Below, in pieces: positions 26,282 through 34,504 of a stretch of DNA of 64,000 bases. The notes beneath the pieces are model-generated. The model was not told the DNA's origin, ran no database searches, and saw only the letters and a program-made list of their open reading frames with translations. The position numbers and the translations under genes were made by a program. The DNA comes from Sphingomonadales bacterium. GTDB taxonomy: Bacteria; Pseudomonadota; Alphaproteobacteria; Sphingomonadales; Sphingomonadaceae. The stretch lies in contig JANXVZ010000010.1 in NCBI GenBank assembly GCA_025351405.1, positions 62,001 through 126,000 on the forward strand, read 5' to 3'. How positions within the stretch are numbered: the stretch's first letter is position 1; every line of letters starts with the position of its first letter.

Positions 26282-29116
26282 TCAGTTCAAGGTGATGGTG
26301 ATGGTGCGGAGATCGGCCGGGATGTGCAGCGTCGGCACCACTGCCGCGCCGCTGCCCGGAAACAGCAGCAACACGGCATCGACGATGGCGTGCACCGCGC
26401 CGGAGGGTGCAAGGCCGATGCCGGGCGGCGTGAAAGTCAGCACGGTTGCAAGGCCGCTGTGTGCGCTGCGTCCGCCCAGCGGCGCCAACGCCCCGGTCCA
26501 GCCGACCCCTGGGGTACGAGCCGCCTGCACGGATCGCGCTGCCGCAGGCACGAGCGCCCCAGCCCAGCCCAGCAGCGTCAGCGCCGCACGCTGGCCAGTG
26601 CGCGCAGGGGTCGGCACCAATGCCCCGGCCCAGCCCAGGGCGGTCACTTGCACTGCCTGCCCGGATCGCGTCGAAACGGGAGCCAGGGCGCCGACCCAGC
26701 CCAGCAGCGTCACCGCCGCGCGCGTCGCCACGGCGTTGCTGGCCGGGGCCAGGCTGACCAGCCCGGCCGACCCGGGCACCTCGACACCGCCGGTGGTAAA
26801 CGGCACGCCGCGCGCCGTCCCCAGCCGGTCCTTGTCCATCGAACTGCGGATGCCGCGCGCCGACAGGACCCCGCCCAATGGCGGCTGGTAGTTGCCGCCG
26901 CCGGTCGGCGTCGCGCTGTAGCTGCTGCGATCATCGACATAGCCCGGCAATCCCGGCGCCACCCGTGCCGATCGCCGCCCCATGTATTCATGGCGGAAAT
27001 TGCCCGATGCAGCATCGACATGGCGGCCGAAATCGTAATTGCCCTCCCAGCCGACGCCGTACAAAATCCCCCAGGTCTCGACCATCTGCGGCCGATAACC
27101 CGTTGCCGGGCTGACGCCGTTGGCTGCGCGGATCGATTGCGTCGTCGGTTCGGACACATCGTCGTGCTTGGTCGTCACCCAGTCGAAGCTGTTGTTCGCC
27201 ACGCGGTTGACAAAGGCATGGGTGACCTGGCTGTCGCACTCCGCCAGCGTCGTCGGCGTCGGTCTCCCGTACATCAGCGTGCAGCGTTCGCCGACAAAGC
27301 TGTTGCCTTCGATGATGTTGTAGCTTTGCGTCTGGACGGTCACCTCGCCCATCGCCATTTGTGGCTGGCCCTGGGCACCGATGGTTTCACAGACATTGCC
27401 GATGATCGCGGCGCGCCGATAGCTTTCGCCCACCGTCCCGGCGGCCACCTGCGGCACCGGCTGGATCTGGATGACGCGATTGTTGCACGATCTGAGATCG
27501 TTATAGGCGACCATCCAGTCCTCACCGGACGCTGCGGTGGTCAGCCCGCTCCACGATGACACGCCATCCTCGATGCCGGTCATCGTCGTGTCTTCGGTGG
27601 CGGGAATGCGGCGGTGCCTGGCAATGCACAGCGCCTCGGCCTTGCGGCTGCCTTCGCAGGCCCGCAACAGCCCGTGGCGCATCGATGCTCCCGCCAGCCG
27701 CGATCCGGTCTTCCACCATTTCGTCCGCGTTGCGGTCATGTTGAACTGGCTGGCCGGAACCGTGCCGCCGAACGGCGCGACGGTATTGGTGGTCTGTCCG
27801 GATTTGCCGCGCACCTCGATATTGTCGAGGTGCCAGTACAGCGCGCTGCTGATGAGCGTGGTGGTGCCGGTTTCCAGCACGAGGTTGCGCAAGGCATAGC
27901 GCGTTACCCGCCCGGTCGGCGGTGTTGCCGTTTGCAGGATGCAGTTGCTGCGCGGGCTGGCGTCATCCGGATCGCCCTCGATGACCAGCGGAATTTCAAG
28001 GCTGGTGACACCGCTGGTCACTGCCGTCGCGCCAACCCCTGCATGCGTCCCCACCGCCAGCCGGATGCGGGCTCCATCGACAGCCCGCGTCTGCGCTGCC
28101 TGGCCATTGGCCGCCGCCAGCGTCTTGTTGGCGAGGTACAGTGCCTGGATGGCGGTGGTGATGTTCGCCGGCCGCGATGCCGGCGCCAGCCCCTTGGCGG
28201 CGGCGTGGCTGGCCTGGACCATGGCGGCGTTCGCCGTGACCGTCCCGGCCGGATCGACATAGAGAAAGCGTTCCGAATAGCGCGTTCCCGCCGGGTCATA
28301 CCCGACGACAAACGGCGATTGCGCGCCGTCGCCATAACCCGCCGTGCCAAGCCCGGTCATTGACCGCGTGCCCGCCGCATCGGTCGATCGCATCGCCCCC
28401 AGCCAGGGGTAAACCTCGGCATCGCAGCGCAACAGCCCGGCGGTCAGCGCCGTGGCCATCGCCGGCGTCACATCGACATAATAGCAGCGCAGGGCGTCGC
28501 CATAGCTGTTGTCGGTGCCGAGCGCGGTGGTCCAGTAGGTCTTGACCGTCGTGCCGTCGGTGACACTGAACCTGACGCCGGCGACCGGTGCCAGGCCGAC
28601 AGGATGGTGCGACGCGACGAGCAAGGACAATCGGAAATTGCCGCCCTGCACCTGATAGACGGCATCGGCCCAGCGCATGATCGGCAGCGGTGCGACGCGG
28701 GTGGATGCGTTGGTGACGGCGATCGCCGATGCGGCGCTTTCGCCCGTTCGCCAGCCCGCCGCCACCGCCAACGCCAGCGCACTGTCCGTGGCGTACACCC
28801 ATTCCGCCAGCGCCAGCCGGCAGGTTATGGTGCCGTTGCCATTGTCGGTTTCGTCGATCGTGGCGGGCAGGATGGTGCCACTTGCATCCCATGACACCGG
28901 CTTGCGCAATGGCTTGGTGGCAACGAAACTGCGCGCAAGCGGCGCACTGACCGCCTGGCCCCCCGATGGCGCGTAGCCGGCATGGCTCGTCGTCAGCGTC
29001 ACCCGCGGCGTGCCATCGGGGTCGAGCGTGTAGGCGGCGAAGCTGCCGGGGCTGCCGCTGACCACCAGCCGCAACACCCAGCCGTTCGCCTCCACCATCG
29101 CCGAGATTATCGACAT
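26282..29116 (-). CDS. Large beta-helix tail-spike-like protein
   Basis: 944 residues. Residues 1-300 are beta-rich head/neck-like modules. About residues 310-720 have the short-turn pattern of a right-handed parallel beta-helix (YALRNLVLETGTTTL, YWHLDNIEVRG, RAAIIGNVCETIG, SYNIIEGNSFVG, FVNRVANNSFDW), the fold of receptor-degrading or receptor-binding phage spikes. Residues 799-886 are four 22-residue repeats, and the last 58 residues form a beta-rich end. There is no signal peptide. It sits between the capsid gene and the neck genes, an unusual site for a spike. Enzyme activity cannot be judged; no clear catalytic triad was picked out. Confidence 0.78.
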   Translation of the reverse strand: MSIISAMVEANGWVLRLVVSGSPGSFAAYTLDPDGTPRVTLTTSHAGYAPSGGQAVSAPLARSFVATKPLRKPVSWDASGTILPATIDETDNGNGTITCRLALAEWVYATDSALALAVAAGWRTGESAASAIAVTNASTRVAPLPIMRWADAVYQVQGGNFRLSLLVASHHPVGLAPVAGVRFSVTDGTTVKTYWTTALGTDNSYGDALRCYYVDVTPAMATALTAGLLRCDAEVYPWLGAMRSTDAAGTRSMTGLGTAGYGDGAQSPFVVGYDPAGTRYSERFLYVDPAGTVTANAAMVQASHAAAKGLAPASRPANITTAIQALYLANKTLAAANGQAAQTRAVDGARIRLAVGTHAGVGATAVTSGVTSLEIPLVIEGDPDDASPRSNCILQTATPPTGRVTRYALRNLVLETGTTTLISSALYWHLDNIEVRGKSGQTTNTVAPFGGTVPASQFNMTATRTKWWKTGSRLAGASMRHGLLRACEGSRKAEALCIARHRRIPATEDTTMTGIEDGVSSWSGLTTAASGEDWMVAYNDLRSCNNRVIQIQPVPQVAAGTVGESYRRAAIIGNVCETIGAQGQPQMAMGEVTVQTQSYNIIEGNSFVGERCTLMYGRPTPTTLAECDSQVTHAFVNRVANNSFDWVTTKHDDVSEPTTQSIRAANGVSPATGYRPQMVETWGILYGVGWEGNYDFGRHVDAASGNFRHEYMGRRSARVAPGLPGYVDDRSSYSATPTGGGNYQPPLGGVLSARGIRSSMDKDRLGTARGVPFTTGGVEVPGSAGLVSLAPASNAVATRAAVTLLGWVGALAPVSTRSGQAVQVTALGWAGALVPTPARTGQRAALTLLGWAGALVPAAARSVQAARTPGVGWTGALAPLGGRSAHSGLATVLTFTPPGIGLAPSGAVHAIVDAVLLLFPGSGAAVVPTLHIPADLRTITITLN
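26459..26722 (-). repeat. Four tandem 66-bp (22-residue) repeats in the spike gene
   Basis: Four consecutive 22-residue units, each with the core LLGW-x-GALVP or near variant (LGWVGALAP, LGWAGALVP, LGWAGALVP, VGWTGALAP) and a basic end such as TRSGQ, ARTGQ, ARSVQ or GRSAH. They are in frame, have no gaps, and cover residues 799-886. Confidence 0.92.
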
Positions 29117-29201
29117 GGTCTGTGCCTCCCCGGTAATATCGAGAAAAAGTTCGCCGATGCCCCTTCCCCCGCCTGCGGGAGAAGGGGCGAGGCGACGGCG
29201 G

Positions 29202-30335
29202 CTAGACCGCGAACTTCATCAGCTTGATCGCCTGCGAATTGACGACCGTGCCGCCCACCCGCCGCGTCGCGTAAAAGCTGACGAACGGCTTGTTGGTGAA
29301 CGGGTCGCGCAGCACCATGGTGTCGGGCCGCTGCGCGATGACATAGCCCAGGGCAAAATTGCCGAACGCGATCGACAGGCTGTCGGCGGCAATATCGGGC
29401 ATCGCCTCGGCTTCGATCACCGGATAGCCCAGCAATGTCGCCGGGCGGTCGGCCGCCAGCGCAGCCTGCCACAGGAACGCCCCTTGCGCGTCCTTCATTT
29501 TCCGGACCTTGGCCAGTGTCGCCGAATTCATCACCCAGGTGGCACCCTGGCGGTACGAAGCGCCAAGGGCATGGACAAGGTCGATCAGCTTGTCCTGCGG
29601 GTTGGTGGCGCCAAACGCCCCGGCGGCACCCGAAGTGACATATTGCAGGGTACCAAAGGGGCGGGTCGCATCGGGCAGCGCGCTGTTGAGGGCGCTGAGG
29701 AACCCCTTCGGCTTGTTGACGCCATCACCCGATACAAAGGCAATGCCTTCGGCACGTGCGAACTCACGGCCGATTTCGGCACCCAGCCAGGCCTCGACAT
29801 CGAACATCGCATCGTCGAGCATCGCCTGGCTGGCAGACGGGTTGGCATAAAGCTCTCCCATCGGCGGCGCGATCTCGGCAAAATCCGGCGTATCGGTGTC
29901 GGGGCGCCCGGCGGTCTCGCTGACCCAGCCGGAAACCACCCCCGAGGTGGTGATCAACTTGCGATAGTTGGCGGTGCCGATATCGACGACCTGTGCGATG
30001 GCCCGCATCGGCGATGCAGCACGCAACACACGGTCGATGACCTGGTCGATGAGGATCGGCACGGCGACGCCGCCCTTCAATGGCGCCGCAATGCTCGCCG
30101 CCTTGGTCTCGGGGACGCTCAGCTCGCCCTTGCGCAGATAGCCGCCGATGCCAACGGCCTCCTCCGCCTTGGCCCCTGCGAGCGCCGGGCGAACCGCTGC
30201 AGCATGGCGCGCAGTAACCATACCGGTCAATCGGCTCATTTCGGCGCGCAGTTCGGCAATCTCGCCGCCCGAATCGACAGCCGCCGCCGTTTCGAACACT
30301 GCGTCGAGCGGATCGGCCTTGATTTCATAACGCAT
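29202..30335 (-). CDS. GTA gp5-like HK97-fold major capsid protein
   Basis: 377 residues. Residues ~1-75 form the helical scaffolding delta domain (LRAEMSRLTGM), followed by the mature HK97 fold: GGVAVPILIDQVIDRV, SPMRAIAQVVDI, TSGVVSGWVSETAGRPDTDTP, LLDDAMFDVEAWL-like E-loop/spine region, FVSGDGVNKPKGFL, WVMNSATLAKVRKMKDAQG, LLGYPVIEAEAMPDI. The prohead protease upstream is expected to remove the delta domain. Overlaps the protease gene by 11 bases. An 85-base gap, with a short GC-rich inverted segment, separates it from the spike gene. Confidence 0.95.
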   Translation of the reverse strand: MRYEIKADPLDAVFETAAAVDSGGEIAELRAEMSRLTGMVTARHAAAVRPALAGAKAEEAVGIGGYLRKGELSVPETKAASIAAPLKGGVAVPILIDQVIDRVLRAASPMRAIAQVVDIGTANYRKLITTSGVVSGWVSETAGRPDTDTPDFAEIAPPMGELYANPSASQAMLDDAMFDVEAWLGAEIGREFARAEGIAFVSGDGVNKPKGFLSALNSALPDATRPFGTLQYVTSGAAGAFGATNPQDKLIDLVHALGASYRQGATWVMNSATLAKVRKMKDAQGAFLWQAALAADRPATLLGYPVIEAEAMPDIAADSLSIAFGNFALGYVIAQRPDTMVLRDPFTNKPFVSFYATRRVGGTVVNSQAIKLMKFAV

Positions 30336-30753
30336 TCATCGTCTCCTCTGCCACCATGGAAAATCCCAGGACCCGAGCCAGCGGCTGCATCGGGAACGTA
30401 ACCAGTGAAACTTCAATGAGTTCGAGCGACGCCAGCTCACGCAGCCCAAGTGTGCGGTTGGCGCGGGCCGCCTTGACGCGATAGCCGAACGACAGCCCGT
30501 CGATGGCACCCGCACACAGCAGGTCGGCGGCTTGCGCGCCCCGCCCGCTCGCCACCACGCGGCCAACCACCCGCAAGCCGCGGCGGTCGGCGCGTATCGA
30601 TTCGATGAACCCCACGGGTTCCTTGGTATCATGCTGCCATAACAGCGGCACCTGCCCGCCCAGCGCGGAAAAGGCGCCGGGGAGCACGACGTCCCCACCC
30701 TTGTCGGGCACGCCAAAGACACTGGCATAGCCAGCGAAACGCACATCGCCCAT
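30325..30753 (-). CDS. GTA gp4-like HK97 prohead protease
   Basis: 142 residues, U35-type serine protease that cleaves the capsid delta domain during maturation. Seen: FAGYASVFGVPDKGGDVVLPGAF, catalytic His41 in LLWQHDTKEPVG and catalytic Ser88 in IDGLSFGYR, then LIEVSLVTFPMQPLARV. Length is that of short GTA proteases. Overlap with the capsid gene suggests coupled translation. Confidence 0.92.
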   Translation of the reverse strand: MGDVRFAGYASVFGVPDKGGDVVLPGAFSALGGQVPLLWQHDTKEPVGFIESIRADRRGLRVVGRVVASGRGAQAADLLCAGAIDGLSFGYRVKAARANRTLGLRELASLELIEVSLVTFPMQPLARVLGFSMVAEETMNAL

Positions 30754-30788
30754 GCCAACCCCCTTCAGCCTTCATCAGACGCTAAGCG

Positions 30789-31094
30789 TCAGCCGCGGAC
30801 CCGCTCGATAACGCCCATCTTGAAGGCCAGCCCGACGAGGAACAGCGCCACCGCCGATCGCACCGCCCAGGCCAGCGCCGCCGACAGCGCCGACCGCTTG
30901 GCATCGCGCCAGCCCTGGATAAGCTGTCGCAGGTCGAAAATGTCCGGCCCGGCGCGCTCGTCCATCAACCCCAGGGTGCGCAATGCCCGCGCCGCCCCCA
31001 CCTCGCACGCCTCCTCGACCAGCGCCCGCAGCGTCACCCGCGTCGCGCCCTCGGCTTCCGCCTGCGCCACCAACCCCTCCAGCACCGCGCTCAT
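30789..31094 (-). CDS. DUF6127 protein of the GTA cluster
   Basis: 101 residues of DUF6127, a family I know from sphingomonad GTA clusters between portal and protease. Seen: LVAQAEAEGATRVTLRALVEEACEVGAARALRTLGL, then DAKRSALSAALAWAVRSAVALFLVGLAFKMG, a hydrophobic C-terminal helix (about residues 73-95) that could span a membrane. Function unknown. Starts inside the end of the portal gene (four-base overlap). Confidence 0.8.
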   Translation of the reverse strand: MSAVLEGLVAQAEAEGATRVTLRALVEEACEVGAARALRTLGLMDERAGPDIFDLRQLIQGWRDAKRSALSAALAWAVRSAVALFLVGLAFKMGVIERVRG

Positions 31095-32221
31095 CGTCCC
31101 GCCTCCAACCCGAGCAACGCCCGCTTCTCCAGATCGGTTAAGAATGCCGCCGCCGAGATCTGCGCCCACAGCCTTTCGCGATCCTCCGACAGCGCCGGCA
31201 CTGCGTCGCGGTCGACGCTCAGCTCCAGCCCCGGCCACCAGCTCTGCAGATGGGCGGAAAGCGCCGACAGTATGCGCAAGGTCAGTGGCAGCAGCGTCAG
31301 CCGCCACAGCGCGACATTGGCTTCCTTGTAGTTGGCATAGGTGGCATCGCCGGGCAGCCCGAGCAGGATCGGCGGCACCCCGAACGCCAGTGCAATTTCG
31401 CGCGCCGCATTGTCGCGCGCCCTGGCAAAGTCCATTTCCGCCGGCGTCAGGCTCATCGCCTGCCAGCTCAACCCGCCTTCGAGCAGCATCGGCCGCCCGG
31501 CGTTGGCCGCGCCGGCAAACCCTGCCTCCATTTCGGTTCTCAGGCGGTCGAACTGCTCGGCGCTCAGCGTCGATCCGTCACCGGGCTGGTACACCAGCGC
31601 CCCCGATGGCCGCGCCGCATTGTCGAGCAACGCACGGTTCCACTTCGCCGCGGCATTATGGACATCGACCGCTGCCGCCGCGGCCCCCAGGCAACCCGCG
31701 CCATAGTGGTCATCGAGCGGATGATAGCCGCGAATGTGGAGCAAACCGACGCGATCGCCCAGGCTTTCGGCAGGGTATCGCGTCAGCATATCGCCGGCGC
31801 GGTACAGATACCCGGTCGGCCAGCCGCGACCATCGGCCTCCACCGTCACCCGTTCGGGCCGCAAGGCAAAAAGCGCTGCCGGCAACCCATCGGGACCGGT
31901 CGCAACCTCGACATAGGCATTGCCGTGCAGCAGCAACTGCGCCGCCAGCGTTTCGAGCAAGCCCGGCCCCGACGCACCGAACCCGGCACTGCCGAGCAGC
32001 GCCAGCGCCGGATGCCCGGGCGGATTCGACACCAGCGGCGCCCCGCCCGCCCCCTCGCTGACCAGGCGAATGGCCCGCGCCGCGATGGGATTGGCGAGAT
32101 ACGACGCCCGCACCTGCGCCTCGTAACTGCGCGGCGGCTCGGCCCCGCCGAACGGCGTCGCCCAGCCCGGAACCCGCAGCGGCGACGCAGCACTTTTGGT
32201 CCGCCAGAATGGCAGTTTCAT
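31091..32221 (-). CDS. GTA gp3-like portal protein
   Basis: 376 residues, HK97-type portal, the dodecameric ring through which DNA enters and leaves the capsid. Seen: YLANPIAARAIRLVSEGAGG, ETLAAQLLLHGNAYVEV, GYHPLDDHYGAGCLGAAAAAVDVHNAAAKWNRALLDNAARPSGAL, LSWQAMSLTPAEMDFARARDNAAREIALAFGVPPILLGL, DATYANYKEANVALWRLTLLPL. Start ATG at 32221 with AGGAG seven bases upstream. Confidence 0.94.
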   Translation of the reverse strand: MKLPFWRTKSAASPLRVPGWATPFGGAEPPRSYEAQVRASYLANPIAARAIRLVSEGAGGAPLVSNPPGHPALALLGSAGFGASGPGLLETLAAQLLLHGNAYVEVATGPDGLPAALFALRPERVTVEADGRGWPTGYLYRAGDMLTRYPAESLGDRVGLLHIRGYHPLDDHYGAGCLGAAAAAVDVHNAAAKWNRALLDNAARPSGALVYQPGDGSTLSAEQFDRLRTEMEAGFAGAANAGRPMLLEGGLSWQAMSLTPAEMDFARARDNAAREIALAFGVPPILLGLPGDATYANYKEANVALWRLTLLPLTLRILSALSAHLQSWWPGLELSVDRDAVPALSEDRERLWAQISAAAFLTDLEKRALLGLEAGR

Positions 32222-32322
32222 GGGGTTCTCCTGCAATGGAAAATGCCGTTGGCGGGCAAGGGATGATCCTGCACCCGAATATTTGGGCTGCCAGGCTAAT
32301 TACTTGGCGAAACCGCTTCAGA

Positions 32323-32622
32323 TCAGGGCTCGGGTTGCCCGACTGTGATAAATATCATGACGGCAGCAGCAATCGCCGCGGTGGCGTACAGCATTTGGTG
32401 AAAAGGCGCTGCAACGACCTCGCCCAGTCCGAACATGGCTGTAGCCGATATTACACATAGGATGCGGTAACGCCGGATGGGAAGGTACGACGATCCAGCT
32501 TCTGGTCGCCCGTTACTCAAGCGCGCGATGTTGATAGTATTCGTCATCCGCGCGAACGCTGACCAATCCAGTGCATAAACGACAAGCAAAAACAGCGCCG
32601 CGTAGCCAAAGTCCTCGAGCAT
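32323..32622 (-). CDS. Small three-helix membrane protein inserted between terminase and portal
   Basis: 99 residues, no family recognised. Three hydrophobic segments at about residues 7-22 (YAALFLLVVYALDW), 54-72 (ILCVISATAMFGLGEVVAA) and 76-94 (QMLYATAAIAAAVMIFITV), with a polar loop between the first two. It has a weaker GC bias than its neighbours. Gaps of 101 bases (to portal) and 72 bases (to TerL) set it apart from the tightly packed GTA genes. A membrane protein in a head module is unexpected; a holin-like or immunity role is only speculation. Confidence 0.6.
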   Translation of the reverse strand: MLEDFGYAALFLLVVYALDWSAFARMTNTINIARLSNGRPEAGSSYLPIRRYRILCVISATAMFGLGEVVAAPFHQMLYATAAIAAAVMIFITVGQPEP

Positions 32623-32694
32623 ATGGCATCCATAGATGTCCCGCGTTCTGACGCACAGCCCATATCGCCCGTCTCCCGTAAACGGGAGAAGGCC

Positions 32695-34026
32695 TCACAA
32701 ACCCCGCACCGCCGGCTCCCGCCGCCTTTCCCCCAGCATCAGCGCCGTCAGCGCCCAAACCAGCGCATCGGCGCGATCGGGCGACGCCCCTGGCCCTGCA
32801 TAAACCCCGCTCGCGAGGAACCCGCAAAGCTGGTCCTCCAGCGCCGGAAATGCCCCGGCGTGCCATACCCGGCCTTCACCATACAGGCTCGCCACCGGCT
32901 CGGCGCGCGCCACCTTGCCACGCGATGCCCGCACTTCCAGCACCGGCAGCGCGCTATCGACCGATTTGAGCACCGCCGTCACCATATCGCCGCCGTTGTT
33001 GACCTCTGCCACCACCCGGTCGGCGCCCCAGCGTTCGGCGGCGTTGACCACCGCCCGTGCCCAGCCTTCCGGCCGCGCCCCCTCGACGCTGGCGTCGGCG
33101 AGGACGTGCCCCATGCCGTCGACTCCCAGCCCGACCGCGACGATGCCGCACACCCCCCGCGCGCCGCCGGCGGGTGGATCGACGCCGATGATGACCCGCG
33201 TCAGTTCGGGTGCGGCCCGCCGCCGCTGGCGTTCGATGAGGCCCCGTGTCCACAGCGCCCCCACCAGGTCATCGACGATTTCGCCGTCGAGTTCCTGCCG
33301 GCCCAGCGCGGTGCCGCCATAGCGGCGGGTGACCGTATCGATGAAACTTTCGGGCAAATTCGGGTGGTTGTCATGCATCCGGCCCCGCGTCACCGCAACA
33401 TGCGGCTCGGCAAGCAAGGCCTTCAGCCAGCCGTGCGGCAGCGGCGTCGTCGTCAGCAACAGGCGGGGGTGTGCCCCCAGCCGCACCGCCAGCCGCAAAT
33501 TGGCCAACGTCGCTTCGGCCCGCGGCCAATGGGCGAATTCATCGCCCCAGGCGAAATCGAACTGGTTGCCGCGCAGGCTGTCCGGCTCGCCGCCGGAATA
33601 CAGCCGCGCCTCCGAGCCATTGCGCCATTCGAGGCGCTTGAGGCTGGGCAGGAAGCTGACATCCTCGCCCGCCGGCAGCCGCGCCAGCAAGCCCGATTCC
33701 CCCTCCACCATCACCGCCCGGGCATTGTCGAGGCTGGCACCGACCAGCGCGATACGGCAACCTGGCGTGGTCAACGCGACTTCATGAACCCATTCGGTTC
33801 CTGCACGGGTCTTGCCAAAGCCCCGCCCGGCAAGGATCGCCCAGATCGTCCAGTCCCCGTCCGGGGCAATCTGCGTGGGTCGCAGCGCGCCGGCACCAGC
33901 GATTGCCGCCGCCATCAGCGGTCCGCCATAAACCGCCGTGACCAACGCACGATTGTCCGCGCCGATCGCGGCCCAACGCTCGGCAACGGAACCGTTCGGC
34001 TGGGGTCTATCGTGACGATCTGCCAT
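32695..34026 (-). CDS. GTA gp2-like terminase large subunit
   Basis: 443 residues. ATPase motor plus nuclease for DNA packaging. Seen: Walker A GRGFGKTR (67-74), Walker B FAWGDE (158-163), the coupling motif LLTTTP, and the nuclease Asp283 in IIGVDPPAGG with a later EVNNGGDMV and DRADALVWALTALML. Start ATG at 34026; an upstream in-frame extension overlaps gp1 and does not look like protein. All motor and nuclease motifs are intact, so nothing suggests decay. Confidence 0.94.
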   Translation of the reverse strand: MADRHDRPQPNGSVAERWAAIGADNRALVTAVYGGPLMAAAIAGAGALRPTQIAPDGDWTIWAILAGRGFGKTRAGTEWVHEVALTTPGCRIALVGASLDNARAVMVEGESGLLARLPAGEDVSFLPSLKRLEWRNGSEARLYSGGEPDSLRGNQFDFAWGDEFAHWPRAEATLANLRLAVRLGAHPRLLLTTTPLPHGWLKALLAEPHVAVTRGRMHDNHPNLPESFIDTVTRRYGGTALGRQELDGEIVDDLVGALWTRGLIERQRRRAAPELTRVIIGVDPPAGGARGVCGIVAVGLGVDGMGHVLADASVEGARPEGWARAVVNAAERWGADRVVAEVNNGGDMVTAVLKSVDSALPVLEVRASRGKVARAEPVASLYGEGRVWHAGAFPALEDQLCGFLASGVYAGPGASPDRADALVWALTALMLGERRREPAVRGL

Positions 34027-34096
34027 GCAATCGCCTCCCGATATCAGGGTCAAAGGCTGTTCGGCGTCGCCCTGGCTCGCAGGCGCCTGTGTGTGG

Positions 34097-34504
34097 TCAA
34101 TGCGGCGGTTGCCAGCTCGGCGGCATCGCCAAAGCCAGGGCTGCAATCGCTGCCCGGGCCTCCTTGACGCGTGTCCGGTCGGGCAAGCGCGCCGCCAGCA
34201 AATGGGCTTTGGGTTCATGCCGTTGCCAAATCGCCAGCGTCAGCTTTTCGTCGATTTTGCCACCCGCAGCCATGGTCTTGAGAATATGCGCCATCGCCGC
34301 TGCTTCGATACGGTCCCAGGCGGCACGCTCCGCAAGCGACCATTCACCGCTGAAATCACGGTCCGCCTCGCGCAGCCGATGCGCCGAAAGCACGGTCTTT
34401 CCGGCAGCGAGCGCTGCTGCCACGACGTCGCCGGTTTCCGCCAGCGTTTCGAGGAACAGCGCCCGCTCGGACCGCCGCCAATAGCCGCGACGCAACGTCA
34501 CCAT
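34097..34504 (-). CDS. GTA gp1-like small terminase subunit
   Basis: 135 residues. Contains a helix-turn-helix-like segment FLETLAETGDVVAAALAAGKTVLSAHRLR near the N-terminus and a long helical middle (AERAAWDRIEAAAMAHILKTMA), the layout of GTA gp1, which partners the large terminase in DNA recognition. The ATG at 34504 follows GGAGG by six bases. It ends 70 bases before the large terminase start. First gene of the cluster, about 85 bases downstream of a candidate promoter. Confidence 0.84.
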   Translation of the reverse strand: MVTLRRGYWRRSERALFLETLAETGDVVAAALAAGKTVLSAHRLREADRDFSGEWSLAERAAWDRIEAAAMAHILKTMAAGGKIDEKLTLAIWQRHEPKAHLLAARLPDRTRVKEARAAIAALALAMPPSWQPPH

